Shown here piece by piece: positions 1 through 8,110 of a stretch of DNA of 50,365 nucleotides. The translations under genes and the position numbers were made by a program. The notes beneath the pieces are model-generated. The model saw nothing but the letters and a program-made list of their open reading frames with translations. It was not told where the DNA came from and searched no databases. Source of the stretch: Syntrophales bacterium (GTDB taxonomy: Bacteria > Desulfobacterota > Syntrophia > Syntrophales > UBA8958). The stretch is from contig JAOACW010000002.1 in assembly GCA_026417625.1 (NCBI GenBank), forward strand, positions 1 to 50,365. Reading direction: 5' to 3'. Within the stretch, counting starts at the first letter, position 1, and each line of letters opens with the position of its first letter.

Positions 1-26
1 AAAATACGATCACGGAGGAAGAGAAA

Positions 27-995
27 ATGGCAAAAGGTGTGTGGATAGTTGCAGAACAGAGAGATGGAGCTCTGCGCAAGGTGAGTTTTGAGCTGGCTAG
101 CACGGCTCGTAAACTGGCGGATCAGCTGGGAGATGAGGTTGCAGCTGTACTTCTGGGAGGGGCTGTGGAGGCTCTAGCGGCAGGGCTTGGGAAATACGGT
201 GGGGGTAAAGGATATGTGGCGGAGGATCCCGCTTTTGAACCCTACACAACGGATGCCTACGCTCAGGCAGTGACAAAGATTGTGAAGGAGAATGATCCCG
301 TTATACTTCTCCTCGCTGCCTCGGCGCAGGGAAAGGATCTTGCAGCACGTTTGGTGGGATCCCTGGCGACTGGTATGGCCTCAGATTGCACGGATATAAA
401 GATAGTGGACGGGAAGCTCTACGCAACGAGGCCTATGTATGCGGGGAAATGCTATGGGGAAGTGGTAATTGACAGTTTCCCCCAAATGGCATCGCTCCGC
501 CCAAATGTATTTCCTTTGGTGGAAAATCCGAGGACTCCTCAGATCATCAAATTCGATCCTGGTCTTGGTGCGTTGAAGACGAAGGTTGTGGAGATTCAGA
601 AAGAGGCCGCCGGTAAGATTGACGTAACGGAAGCCAACATCATAGTCTCCGGCGGAAGAGGTATGAAGGGGCCTGAGAACTTTGTAATTTTAGAGGAGCT
701 CGCTTCCCTTCTTGGTGGTGCCGTTGGTGCTTCCAGGGCAGCGGTGGATGCAGGCTGGCGTCCCCAGTCCGACCAGGTGGGTCAGACGGGTAAGGTTGTT
801 TCTCCCAATCTTTACATCGCTTGTGGTATTTCAGGTGCCATACAGCACCTGGCCGGTATGAGCTCTTCGAAATACATAGTGGCCATAAACAAAGATCCCG
901 AAGCACCTATATTCCAGAAGGCGGATTACGGTGTTGTGGATGACCTCTTCAAGGTAGTTCCCGCTTTAACGGAGGAGGTTAAGAAGCTGCTGTAA
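27..995 (+). CDS. etfA: Electron transfer flavoprotein alpha subunit
   Basis: EtfA forms the FAD-carrying heterodimer with EtfB and passes electrons from acyl-CoA dehydrogenases to a membrane quinone reductase. The 322-residue length is normal for the family. The C-terminal FAD domain is clear: [11 protein letters not shown] near residue 210, then [16 protein letters not shown], then [15 protein letters not shown], which are the usual FAD-contacting stretches. The ATG follows GGAGG at a spacing of eight bases. etfB would be expected just upstream, outside the window. The next gene is a membrane Fe-S oxidoreductase, which fits electron delivery to quinone. A strong hairpin lies between the two genes. 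The family call is secure; the dehydrogenase partner cannot be read from this window. Confidence 0.96.
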   Translation: MAKGVWIVAEQRDGALRKVSFELASTARKLADQLGDEVAAVLLGGAVEALAAGLGKYGGGKGYVAEDPAFEPYTTDAYAQAVTKIVKENDPVILLLAASAQGKDLAARLVGSLATGMASDCTDIKIVDGKLYATRPMYAGKCYGEVVIDSFPQMASLRPNVFPLVENPRTPQIIKFDPGLGALKTKVVEIQKEAAGKIDVTEANIIVSGGRGMKGPENFVILEELASLLGGAVGASRAAVDAGWRPQSDQVGQTGKVVSPNLYIACGISGAIQHLAGMSSSKYIVAINKDPEAPIFQKADYGVVDDLFKVVPALTEEVKKLL

Positions 996-1010
996 AAAAA
1001 CGCGAGAAAG

Positions 1011-1037
1011 GGGGGGCAATTATAGCCCCCCTGTTTT
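1011..1037 (+). terminator. Hairpin plus T-run between etfA and the Fe-S oxidoreductase gene
   Basis: A 7-bp G/C stem (1011-1017 with 1025-1031), a loop of seven A/T bases, and five T's at 1033-1037. It has the form of an intrinsic terminator. It sits inside a gap of only 54 bases between two functionally linked genes, so it may act as a partial terminator that lowers expression of the second gene. Confidence 0.75.
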
Positions 1038-1049
1038 TACGGAGGCGCT

Positions 1050-3233
1050 ATGGAAAAGTTCAAATTTTCCGTCGGCCATGAAGGCCGAGAGGTTTTCTGG
1101 AACGCCGAACACTTCGAACCATTTCTTTTCTTCTTTACATTTATAGCCCTAGCTATAATGCTCTATGGTCTCTACAGACGCTGGTTGATGTGGTACTCCA
1201 TAGGTAAAACGGAGCCTGAGGACAGGACGGCGAACTTCAAGGAACGTTTCAAGATGCTCATCGTAAACGGTCTCCTTCAGGTTAAGGTTCTCAAGGATGC
1301 CTATCCGGGTATTATGCATGCCCTGATATTCTTTGGTTTTCTTGGGTTGTTTTTAGGAGCTGCCTTTGATGCAACGGAGCATCATCTAGCAGAACCCCTT
1401 GGTATGCCTTTCCTTGTGGGTAAATTCTATCTGTACTTCTCCTTTCTGATGGATCTTCTTGGGCTTGCCGTCCTCGTAGGTGTTATAATGGCAGCGTGGC
1501 GCCGTTACATCACGAGACCTGATCGTTTGGGTTACAGGGGTGTTCCTGACAATAAACCGGACGATGCCATTGCCCTCATTCTCATAGGGGGTATTATAAT
1601 CACGGGGTTCATTCTGGAGGCTCTGAGGATCTCCGTGACATGGCAGTATACACCCTGGGAAACGTGGTCTTTTGTTGGTTGGAATCTGGCGAAGGTCTTC
1701 CACAACATGAGTCCACACGACGCGAAGACGCTGCATAAGCTGATGTGGTGGTTGCATACGTTTATTGCCCTCGGGTTTATTGCCTACATACCCTATTCGC
1801 GGCTGCTCCACATCTTCACGACGCCGGCGAATTACTTCATGGCAACGTTGCGTCCTACCGGGACACTGGAACCCATTCGAGATTTTGAGACGGCCGAGAG
1901 CTTCGGTGTGGGTACCATTGAGGAGTTCACCTGGAAGCAACTTTTCGATGCTGATGCGTGCACGCGCTGTGGTCGTTGCCAGGATGGTTGCCCGGCTTAT
2001 TTAACGGGGAAGCCTCTTTCTCCAAAGAAGCTCGTCCAGGACCTGAAGGACTACTGGGTGGAGAAGGCACCTGCAGCTATTGCCGCTAAGAAAGCGGAAC
2101 TTCTCGCAGGTGGAGAGGAGGCTAAAGCTCATCCTAAGTTGGTGACGCTTGTTAAATCTCTGGAAAGCATTGACAGGGTTGTAGATTCTTACCTGAAGAG
2201 CAAGAAAGAGGTTCAGGAAAGAACACTGGTGGGTGATGTTATCGATCTGGATGAACTTTGGGCATGCACGAACTGCATGTATTGCATGGAGAACTGTTCC
2301 GCAGCGATAGAACACGTACCCAAGATCATAGGAATGCGTCAGTACAAAGTTCTCATGGAAGCGGACTTTGCACCGGAACTCCAGCTCACTTACCGCAACA
2401 TGGAGAACAATTCCAATCCCTGGGGTATTGGATCGCATCTCCGGGCAGATTGGGCGAAAGACCTGGGCATAAAGACCCTCGCCGAAGATCCAGATGTGGA
2501 GTATCTTTTCTACGTAGGTTGTGCGGGTAGCTTTGATGATCGTGGAAAGAAGGTGTCAGTAGCCTTTGCCAAAATTCTTCAAGCGGCGGGTGTGAGCTTT
2601 GGCATTCTGGGAACAGAGGAGGGATGTTGTGGGGATTCGGCGATGCGTGGTGGAAATGAGTACCTCTATCAAGCACTCGCGCAGGCTAACATTGAGGTTA
2701 TGAACGGGTATGGGGTTAAGAAGATCATCACGACCTGCCCACATGGTTACAACGCCCTGAAGAAAGATTATCCTCACTTCGGTGGGAATTATGAAGTTTA
2801 CCATCATACGGAGATCATAGCCAGGTTGTTGAAAGAGGGCAAAATACAGCTTAAGAAGCCTCTCGCAGGTATCTTTACGTATCATGATTCCTGTTTCCTC
2901 GGCCGTTACAACAACATCTACAGTGAACCGCGTAATATTCTGAAGTCTGTAGCGGGCATGAAACTTGTGGAGATGGAGAGGAACGGAGCGAAGAGTTTCT
3001 GTTGCGGTGCCGGTGGTGCGCGGATGTGGATGGAGGAGCACGGTGAACGTATAAACAACGCTCGAGTGAAGCAGGCTATTGATGTGAGTGCAGAGGGGAT
3101 TGCCGTGGCTTGTCCGTTCTGCCTTACCATGATGAGTGATGGTGTCAAGGCCCACGGTCGAGAGGAAAGCATGGTTGCCCTCGACATAGCCGAAATTGTG
3201 TGGAAGGCTATGGGTCTGGAGGAAGAGAAATAG
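1050..3233 (+). CDS. Membrane Fe-S oxidoreductase (EtfAB:quinone oxidoreductase type)
   Basis: This is a 727-residue fusion of a NarI-like cytochrome b membrane domain and a HdrD-like Fe-S domain. About six membrane segments occupy roughly residues 20-260, with histidines suited to heme b. Two 4Fe-4S motifs follow, CTRCGRCQDGCP near residue 304 and CTNCMYCMENC near residue 405. Two cysteine-rich CCG domains come next, with GCCGDSA near residue 525 and FCCGAGGARMW near residue 650. This architecture is known from proteins that take electrons from ETF and reduce menaquinone in fatty-acid and aromatic-degrading anaerobes. Location next to etfA supports that job. The ATG follows ACGGAGGCGCT. The electron direction and exact quinone are inferred. 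Confidence 0.9.
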   Translation: MEKFKFSVGHEGREVFWNAEHFEPFLFFFTFIALAIMLYGLYRRWLMWYSIGKTEPEDRTANFKERFKMLIVNGLLQVKVLKDAYPGIMHALIFFGFLGLFLGAAFDATEHHLAEPLGMPFLVGKFYLYFSFLMDLLGLAVLVGVIMAAWRRYITRPDRLGYRGVPDNKPDDAIALILIGGIIITGFILEALRISVTWQYTPWETWSFVGWNLAKVFHNMSPHDAKTLHKLMWWLHTFIALGFIAYIPYSRLLHIFTTPANYFMATLRPTGTLEPIRDFETAESFGVGTIEEFTWKQLFDADACTRCGRCQDGCPAYLTGKPLSPKKLVQDLKDYWVEKAPAAIAAKKAELLAGGEEAKAHPKLVTLVKSLESIDRVVDSYLKSKKEVQERTLVGDVIDLDELWACTNCMYCMENCSAAIEHVPKIIGMRQYKVLMEADFAPELQLTYRNMENNSNPWGIGSHLRADWAKDLGIKTLAEDPDVEYLFYVGCAGSFDDRGKKVSVAFAKILQAAGVSFGILGTEEGCCGDSAMRGGNEYLYQALAQANIEVMNGYGVKKIITTCPHGYNALKKDYPHFGGNYEVYHHTEIIARLLKEGKIQLKKPLAGIFTYHDSCFLGRYNNIYSEPRNILKSVAGMKLVEMERNGAKSFCCGAGGARMWMEEHGERINNARVKQAIDVSAEGIAVACPFCLTMMSDGVKAHGREESMVALDIAEIVWKAMGLEEEK

Positions 3234-3274
3234 TCGGAGGAGGGGTAAGTTTAAGCGACTGATCCCTTTTGCGA

Positions 3275-3305
3275 CCCCGGCATGCTTCAAGATGCCGGGG
3301 TTTTT
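3275..3305 (+). terminator. Intrinsic terminator after the Fe-S oxidoreductase gene
   Basis: A perfect 9-bp stem (ccccggcat at 3275-3283 with atgccgggg at 3292-3300), an 8-base loop and a run of T's from 3301. It ends the plus-strand etf unit. The T-run overlaps the stop codon of the convergent hydrolase gene. Confidence 0.9.
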
Positions 3306-4545
3306 ATTTTATGATTTTTGGGATTTCTCTTGCGAGTACTTCGGCAACGACGGCGTGTCCCGCCGCTGTCCAGTGGAGATTTACGGGAAAGTACAGGTGG
3401 GGATTCGAGTTTGCAGCCTCTCTTAGGGGGTTAAGTAGGTCAATGAAAGATATACCATTATCCCTACACCACGAATAGAGAAAACGGTCGGGGTAGGTGG
3501 GGTCGAGGTTGGGTCTCTTTCCCAGGGTCTGTATCCAGATTTCAGGATAGACTTGGGCAGGTCCTGGGGCTACGGCTACGATCAGCTTGCCACCTTCCGC
3601 ATTTACTTCTCTGGCGAGACGTAAGATGAGGGCCGTTGTTACTGACCAGGAGTTTTTCATTTCCTCATCACGGGGAGAGGTATACATCCTGGCTTCCCAT
3701 TCGAAGCCTCCCTGTCGGGCTGGTATTATGTTTTTCTTCTCCAGGAAATTTCTTATGCTTGAAAATTTTGTTCCGGTGTTTACGAGAGTCGCGGCAAGGT
3801 GGGAGTACCCCAGCAATCGCACCCAAAAGGGGGTAACTTCACTTTCGTTTACGTGGAATTTACTTTGGGGTGCTTTTTTCCGAGGGACAGGTACGTTGCT
3901 CAGGACCAGCTTGCCCGTCCTATCTAGAATAAAAAAGGGTTTTTCGTAACCGTAGCGTTGTGAGGAAATGTTGTCCCATAGATCCGTCCAGAGATTTACC
4001 ATGAGGAGGACGACGTCGGGTTTCCATTTTTTTCCCTGAATCTGCCAGAGCAAGAGTTCCTGGTCTGTGCCGTAACCTGATACCCCCAGGTTGAGAACCT
4101 CCCATTCGCCTTTTTGGTCGAGGAGGGCGGTGAATATTTTGTTTTCATCTACGCCGAACCCCCAGGTGTAGGAATCACCCAGGACGAGGAGGCGCTTTTT
4201 CTCGGAACGTTCATGAGGTATTTCCCTCCCACGGAACCCGTAACGATTTTGTTTTACATGGCAGGTGCAATCAATCCAGCGAAAGACGTCTACTGCGTTT
4301 TCCTTTCCCTTCCAGCCCAGTGTAGGGTCATAAGTGGTGAACTTACCCCTTTCTGATTCCACTATTGTGTTCATCTTCAGTAGGTTAATGTGGGGGAGTC
4401 CCAAAATTCTGAGGATCCCTTCGCCAATTAGCATCCCAATTAAGAGTCCAAGGATGAGAAGGGTTATCCTCGAAATGGGAGATGATCCTCTGGAAACTTT
4501 TTTTTTCGAGTTGCTCCTGGATTTCTTTATTCTTCTTGGACTCAT
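3304..4545 (-). CDS. Membrane-anchored SGNH/GDSL hydrolase
   Basis: A 413-residue protein with a basic N-terminus and one membrane segment at about residues 27-48, so the catalytic domain probably lies outside the cytoplasm. The SGNH nucleophile block is VLGDSYTWGFG, with the likely catalytic serine at residue 125. Block II is LNLGVSGYG. The C-terminal block reads NLHWTAAGH: the catalytic histidine is present, but the usual aspartate two residues before it is asparagine. Proteins of this type usually act as O-acyl esterases or transferases on surface glycans and often occur with SxtJ/DUF5989 genes, which are found 11 kb away here. The ATG has no good Shine-Dalgarno site. The substrate is unknown. 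Confidence 0.8.
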   Translation of the reverse strand: MSPRRIKKSRSNSKKKVSRGSSPISRITLLILGLLIGMLIGEGILRILGLPHINLLKMNTIVESERGKFTTYDPTLGWKGKENAVDVFRWIDCTCHVKQNRYGFRGREIPHERSEKKRLLVLGDSYTWGFGVDENKIFTALLDQKGEWEVLNLGVSGYGTDQELLLWQIQGKKWKPDVVLLMVNLWTDLWDNISSQRYGYEKPFFILDRTGKLVLSNVPVPRKKAPQSKFHVNESEVTPFWVRLLGYSHLAATLVNTGTKFSSIRNFLEKKNIIPARQGGFEWEARMYTSPRDEEMKNSWSVTTALILRLAREVNAEGGKLIVAVAPGPAQVYPEIWIQTLGKRPNLDPTYPDRFLYSWCRDNGISFIDLLNPLREAANSNPHLYFPVNLHWTAAGHAVVAEVLAREIPKIIK

Positions 4546-4565
4546 AAAAAGGTTTTAGGTGAACG

Positions 4566-4592
4566 AGTATACGTTTGGTTAGCTTCTGTCAA
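4566..4592 (-). promoter_or_regulatory. Possible sigma70 promoter for the SGNH hydrolase gene
   Basis: Read on the minus strand, a perfect -35 TTGACA (4592-4587) is followed by TATACT (4571-4566). The spacer is only 15 bases, shorter than the preferred 17, so this is tentative. The rest of the 223-base gap between the hydrolase gene and the glycosyltransferase gene shows nothing else clear. Confidence 0.35.
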
Positions 4593-4768
4593 GGAAAAGA
4601 GGGCTTATTGTTATGAGTCTTTAATGTTATGCTCTTGCTCAAACTGCATACCGTGTTTGAGGAGGTATACCCCTTTTGTTCGGAAGGCCCATGTAGAATG
4701 GGAGTTTTTCTCGTGTCTCAAGATTTCGCTATTAATCAGAGTCTCGGGCGAGGCGAAAAATTTTTACA

Positions 4769-5470
4769 TCAGCGGCGGAAGAGTTCCAAAAAAAACTGGA
4801 GGTAATAAGCTGCACCCCACCGCCATATCTTAAGTTTTCTTTCACCACCTATGCGTGGGGGTTCGTCTCCCGGAATCTCCGTAACTTTTAATTTTTTTCT
4901 TGCTGCTCGTACAGATAGGAGTGGTTCCCAGCTTATACGTGTGTGGAAAAGTTTTTCTACTAAGTTGTAGTTTTCATCATTTAACAACTCAAGGTCATAT
5001 ATCAGTTGTTTTTTGTATGCCCGGAATATTACCATTGCGTCAGTGTAGTTCCCCCCGTGGAGAACGTTTATTGTTTTTGTGAACAGCCAGTTGCCGAATG
5101 CCGTTATGAAATCGTCATCGTAGCTTTTTGCCCCTGACAGATAACGGGAAACGATGACCATGTCGTAACCTTCTTTCATTTTTTCTATGAGAGATGGGAT
5201 GAGTTCGGGTATGGAGTTCCCATCTGGACTGAAGGTTATAACTATGTCACCCTCCACATAGGGAAGGACCTCACAGTAAGCGTTACGTAACCCCGGTTTT
5301 TTCTGGATGTAGAGAAAATAATTGTTATTCTTTGCGTATTCTATCGTTCCGTCAGTTGAACCTCCATCAAGTATGATAATTTGATCGCACAATTCCCTTT
5401 TTATCCGCGGCATTATAACTTTCAAACCTTCTACTTCGTTCAGCGTGGGGACAATCAGAGTTGTTTTCAT
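4769..5470 (-). CDS. Family 2 glycosyltransferase (dolichol-phosphate-mannose synthase-like)
   Basis: A 233-residue GT-A enzyme that probably transfers a sugar from a nucleotide donor to a lipid or polyprenyl phosphate. The opening LIVPTLNEVEGL and ILDGGSTDGT are the nucleotide-binding signatures. At the metal-binding position the DxD-like motif reads FSPDGN, where DPM1/GtrB relatives usually have DADGQ. No membrane segment is obvious. It overlaps the upstream membrane-protein gene by ATGA, so the two are cotranslated. The pairing resembles GtrB-type enzymes that make a lipid-linked sugar for a GT-C or YfhO-type membrane protein. The sugar is unknown. Confidence 0.85.
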   Translation of the reverse strand: MKTTLIVPTLNEVEGLKVIMPRIKRELCDQIIILDGGSTDGTIEYAKNNNYFLYIQKKPGLRNAYCEVLPYVEGDIVITFSPDGNSIPELIPSLIEKMKEGYDMVIVSRYLSGAKSYDDDFITAFGNWLFTKTINVLHGGNYTDAMVIFRAYKKQLIYDLELLNDENYNLVEKLFHTRISWEPLLSVRAARKKLKVTEIPGDEPPRIGGERKLKIWRWGAAYYLQFFLELFRR

Positions 5471-7968
5471 GACGGGATCCAGAATTTTTTATCATTCTCC
5501 GTTTTTTTTGCCTTAAGTAAAGATACTAAATTGTAGAGTATGAGGATTACACCTAAGTTCCCGAAGGTAATTAAAAATAAATGGGCGTAAAACACCTTCT
5601 TTTCTCGGAATATGAAATCAATTGTGGAGTTTCCTGGAGGAACGACAATACCTTTAAAGCCGAGATTGGTGCAGTAGATCGTTGTTTCTCTTCCGTTTAC
5701 ATAAGCCTTCCAGTATTTGTGAAAGGCATCAGCGTAATGCATGATTATAGGTCTTTGGTAGTTGTTAGAAATTTCCATTTCTATGTGGTTTGCGCTGAAT
5801 TTTACCACTTTATAAGGGATATCAAGTCTTTCGTTTTTTAATAATGTACTTGAGATATTGTCGTCTAATTGATTAATGGGGTTCTGTACGTTTTTAGTTT
5901 CGGTATCAGTGAGTAATATATCTCCTTGATATTTAGTATCAGCAATGAGGTATTCGACTTTAGGTGAGGAATATATATTTTCAAAAAACTGGATTTTTGG
6001 GGAGTTACAACCCATAATCTTTAAGAAGGCAGGGTGGGAAGGTATGGGTTGTTCGATGTTTAAAGGTAGAAACTTTTCGTTATAAGCTATGTAATATCTA
6101 TCTATGTTTATCAAACGATGATCAACCCTAAAGATTGAACTGCAGGGGTCAAAATAGAAGAACTGATCGGAATTCCAGTAATACGCTCCCCATTTTTGAA
6201 AAATGCAGTATCCTTTCTTCAAAATCTCTTTGTATTTAATGTCAGCACTTCTGATAAAAGTTTGGAAACGTGCATTTTTGTCGTAATTCATGGACCTGTC
6301 TGGTTGGAATGGATAATCCGTAAACTTGAACAATTCATATAGATTTTTTTCTTGGGTTGGGGGGAGCAGAATATGGAAGAAAAGCGATCTATAAGTCAGT
6401 AGTTCCCACGAATTTAGGATTATGATGAGTATGAGGAGTTTTATGCCATTTTTTTGAATTAATTTTTTGTTTTTTGCTTTCCAGATTATAAGGAGAAAAA
6501 TTGTGGTTATTACGATGGATGTTAATTTGAAGATCATTATTTCCGAGCTTGCTTCTTCATATATGAGTGATCTGTGTTTAAACGGGACGAGGACTGATAT
6601 TAACTTCCCAAGCAGAATCAAGCAGGTAGTAAAAAATAGAAATTTTGTTAGTGATTCATACCTAGACGTCTCATCATTTTTTGCGAGTGATATAGTTTTA
6701 TCGAAAGCGAAACCGGCGATGAAAATAATGTACAGTTTGGCTATGCAGCTTACAAGACCCACATGGCGGAACCTGTCCATTAGAGGCCAAAAAAAGTAGC
6801 TCAACTTAGCGAAAAACCCGCCTACTGAAAACGATACCAAGAGTAAAAGTACTATCAGAAAGGTCAGTGTAATCTTATCCTGCAGAATTTTTTTTATGAG
6901 CATGTAGATAGCCAGTATAAAGAACGTAAGGGGCAATATACCCACGTATAGGAATTGATCGAGGCTTAATGTTAGGAAAGGAAAATCGGCTGGAACACCT
7001 GTTACAAGCTCCTTGTAATTCAAGTAAGAAATTTTTGAGTAGTTCAAAAAGACGCCATACGCCACCTTCCCACCAGCTTCTCTCATGAAATTTCTATAGA
7101 CGATTTCTCCCGCTCCACATGATGTAAGGTATTTGTAAATTATGAAGATAGGAGTCAGTGTTAGTACTGTGACTGATATTATTTTTAAGATGTTGAGATA
7201 AACTCTTTTATCCTTTAGTTTTTTCGCAAAGATTTCTGTTTTGAACTGCGTAAATTGTATTTTTAACTCCATGTACCGGCGATTATCCTCTGTTTTGCCG
7301 GATTTTATGGATAAACTCTCAATAGGGGGAGTGTATAACAGCCAGTAGATTATCACAGTCAGAGCAACGAATAACGTTATTACAGGAAGTTGGTAAGGTA
7401 GGTTTCCGTAGAATGACCAGATTATCAAAAGAACATTTCCCATCAAGAAGTTGCTTATGGACTTCTCTTTTATGGCTTTTATGTATAGGTAAAGTACGAG
7501 GGGCATCATATAGTACAGGTGAAAGCTCCACCATATTTGGGATGCCCAGATTGCTGTACCGAAGACAGTGGTGGTCACAAAAAGGACTGTCCACGTATTT
7601 TTGTAAAATTCTTTCGAGAGAAGAATCGTCCCTGTAATCAGTACTATTTCATCGAAAAAAACGGATGCATAAAACATGAAATAGTAGTTTTCAGGGTGAA
7701 AGAATTTTACAAGTGGATAGTAAAAATTGTTGAGTATCCCGTTTTGTATGAGAAACCATATGTTGGTGACGGTTCCTTTGGTCAAAAATGGGAACCACTG
7801 GGGTATTTCCCCTTTCATTATCAGTTCATTCAAGAAACTGTACTGAAGTTGAAGGTACTGGAATGTGTCATGACCTAGAGGGATCCTTTTCGATATGACA
7901 AAGTTGATAAAGTAGAAAATACCAAGTAGAATGGTTGTTATTCCAAATATAGCCCTGTGAGATATCAT
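5467..7968 (-). CDS. Large polytopic membrane protein, YfhO/GT-C-like
   Basis: An 833-residue protein with about a dozen hydrophobic segments in residues 1-530, a soluble region at about 540-790 and a final membrane segment near 795-820. The early GHDTFQY and GEIPQWFPF stretches resemble the first periplasmic loop of YfhO-family and GT-C glycosyltransferases, which use lipid-linked sugars to modify surface polymers. The following GT2 gene could supply the lipid-linked donor. The region is AT-rich: one sampled 60-base line (7621-7680) has 20 G/C, against 28 in a sampled line of the nearby ligase gene (9361-9420). That suggests acquired DNA. The family call is moderate and the acceptor is unknown. 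Confidence 0.7.
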   Translation of the reverse strand: MISHRAIFGITTILLGIFYFINFVISKRIPLGHDTFQYLQLQYSFLNELIMKGEIPQWFPFLTKGTVTNIWFLIQNGILNNFYYPLVKFFHPENYYFMFYASVFFDEIVLITGTILLSKEFYKNTWTVLFVTTTVFGTAIWASQIWWSFHLYYMMPLVLYLYIKAIKEKSISNFLMGNVLLIIWSFYGNLPYQLPVITLFVALTVIIYWLLYTPPIESLSIKSGKTEDNRRYMELKIQFTQFKTEIFAKKLKDKRVYLNILKIISVTVLTLTPIFIIYKYLTSCGAGEIVYRNFMREAGGKVAYGVFLNYSKISYLNYKELVTGVPADFPFLTLSLDQFLYVGILPLTFFILAIYMLIKKILQDKITLTFLIVLLLLVSFSVGGFFAKLSYFFWPLMDRFRHVGLVSCIAKLYIIFIAGFAFDKTISLAKNDETSRYESLTKFLFFTTCLILLGKLISVLVPFKHRSLIYEEASSEIMIFKLTSIVITTIFLLIIWKAKNKKLIQKNGIKLLILIIILNSWELLTYRSLFFHILLPPTQEKNLYELFKFTDYPFQPDRSMNYDKNARFQTFIRSADIKYKEILKKGYCIFQKWGAYYWNSDQFFYFDPCSSIFRVDHRLINIDRYYIAYNEKFLPLNIEQPIPSHPAFLKIMGCNSPKIQFFENIYSSPKVEYLIADTKYQGDILLTDTETKNVQNPINQLDDNISSTLLKNERLDIPYKVVKFSANHIEMEISNNYQRPIIMHYADAFHKYWKAYVNGRETTIYCTNLGFKGIVVPPGNSTIDFIFREKKVFYAHLFLITFGNLGVILILYNLVSLLKAKKTENDKKFWIPS

Positions 7969-8054
7969 ACATTTACCGTTAGAAACTTTGCTTTGCGAGC
8001 CTAAATGAAAACTCAGGTGTTCTTAATGCCGCTAGTATTAAAAATCAATCATTT

Positions 8055-8084
8055 TTTCAGTTTCCTGTGATCTTATGATATAAT
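8055..8084 (+). promoter_or_regulatory. Sigma70-type promoter for the acyl-CoA ligase gene
   Basis: A perfect -10 TATAAT lies at 8079-8084, with TTTCAG at 8055-8060 as a weak -35 (spacer 18). It is about 25 bases ahead of the ribosome site of the gene beginning at 8111. Confidence 0.55.
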
Positions 8085-8110
8085 CCAGTAAAAAAGGGAG
8101 GATGGCGACC

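Noticed and set aside
2556-3290. Long open frame (244 codons) on the minus strand under the Fe-S oxidoreductase gene
   Set aside because: It lies opposite a gene with clear Fe-S motifs, its product has no recognisable domain, and no ribosome site supports it.
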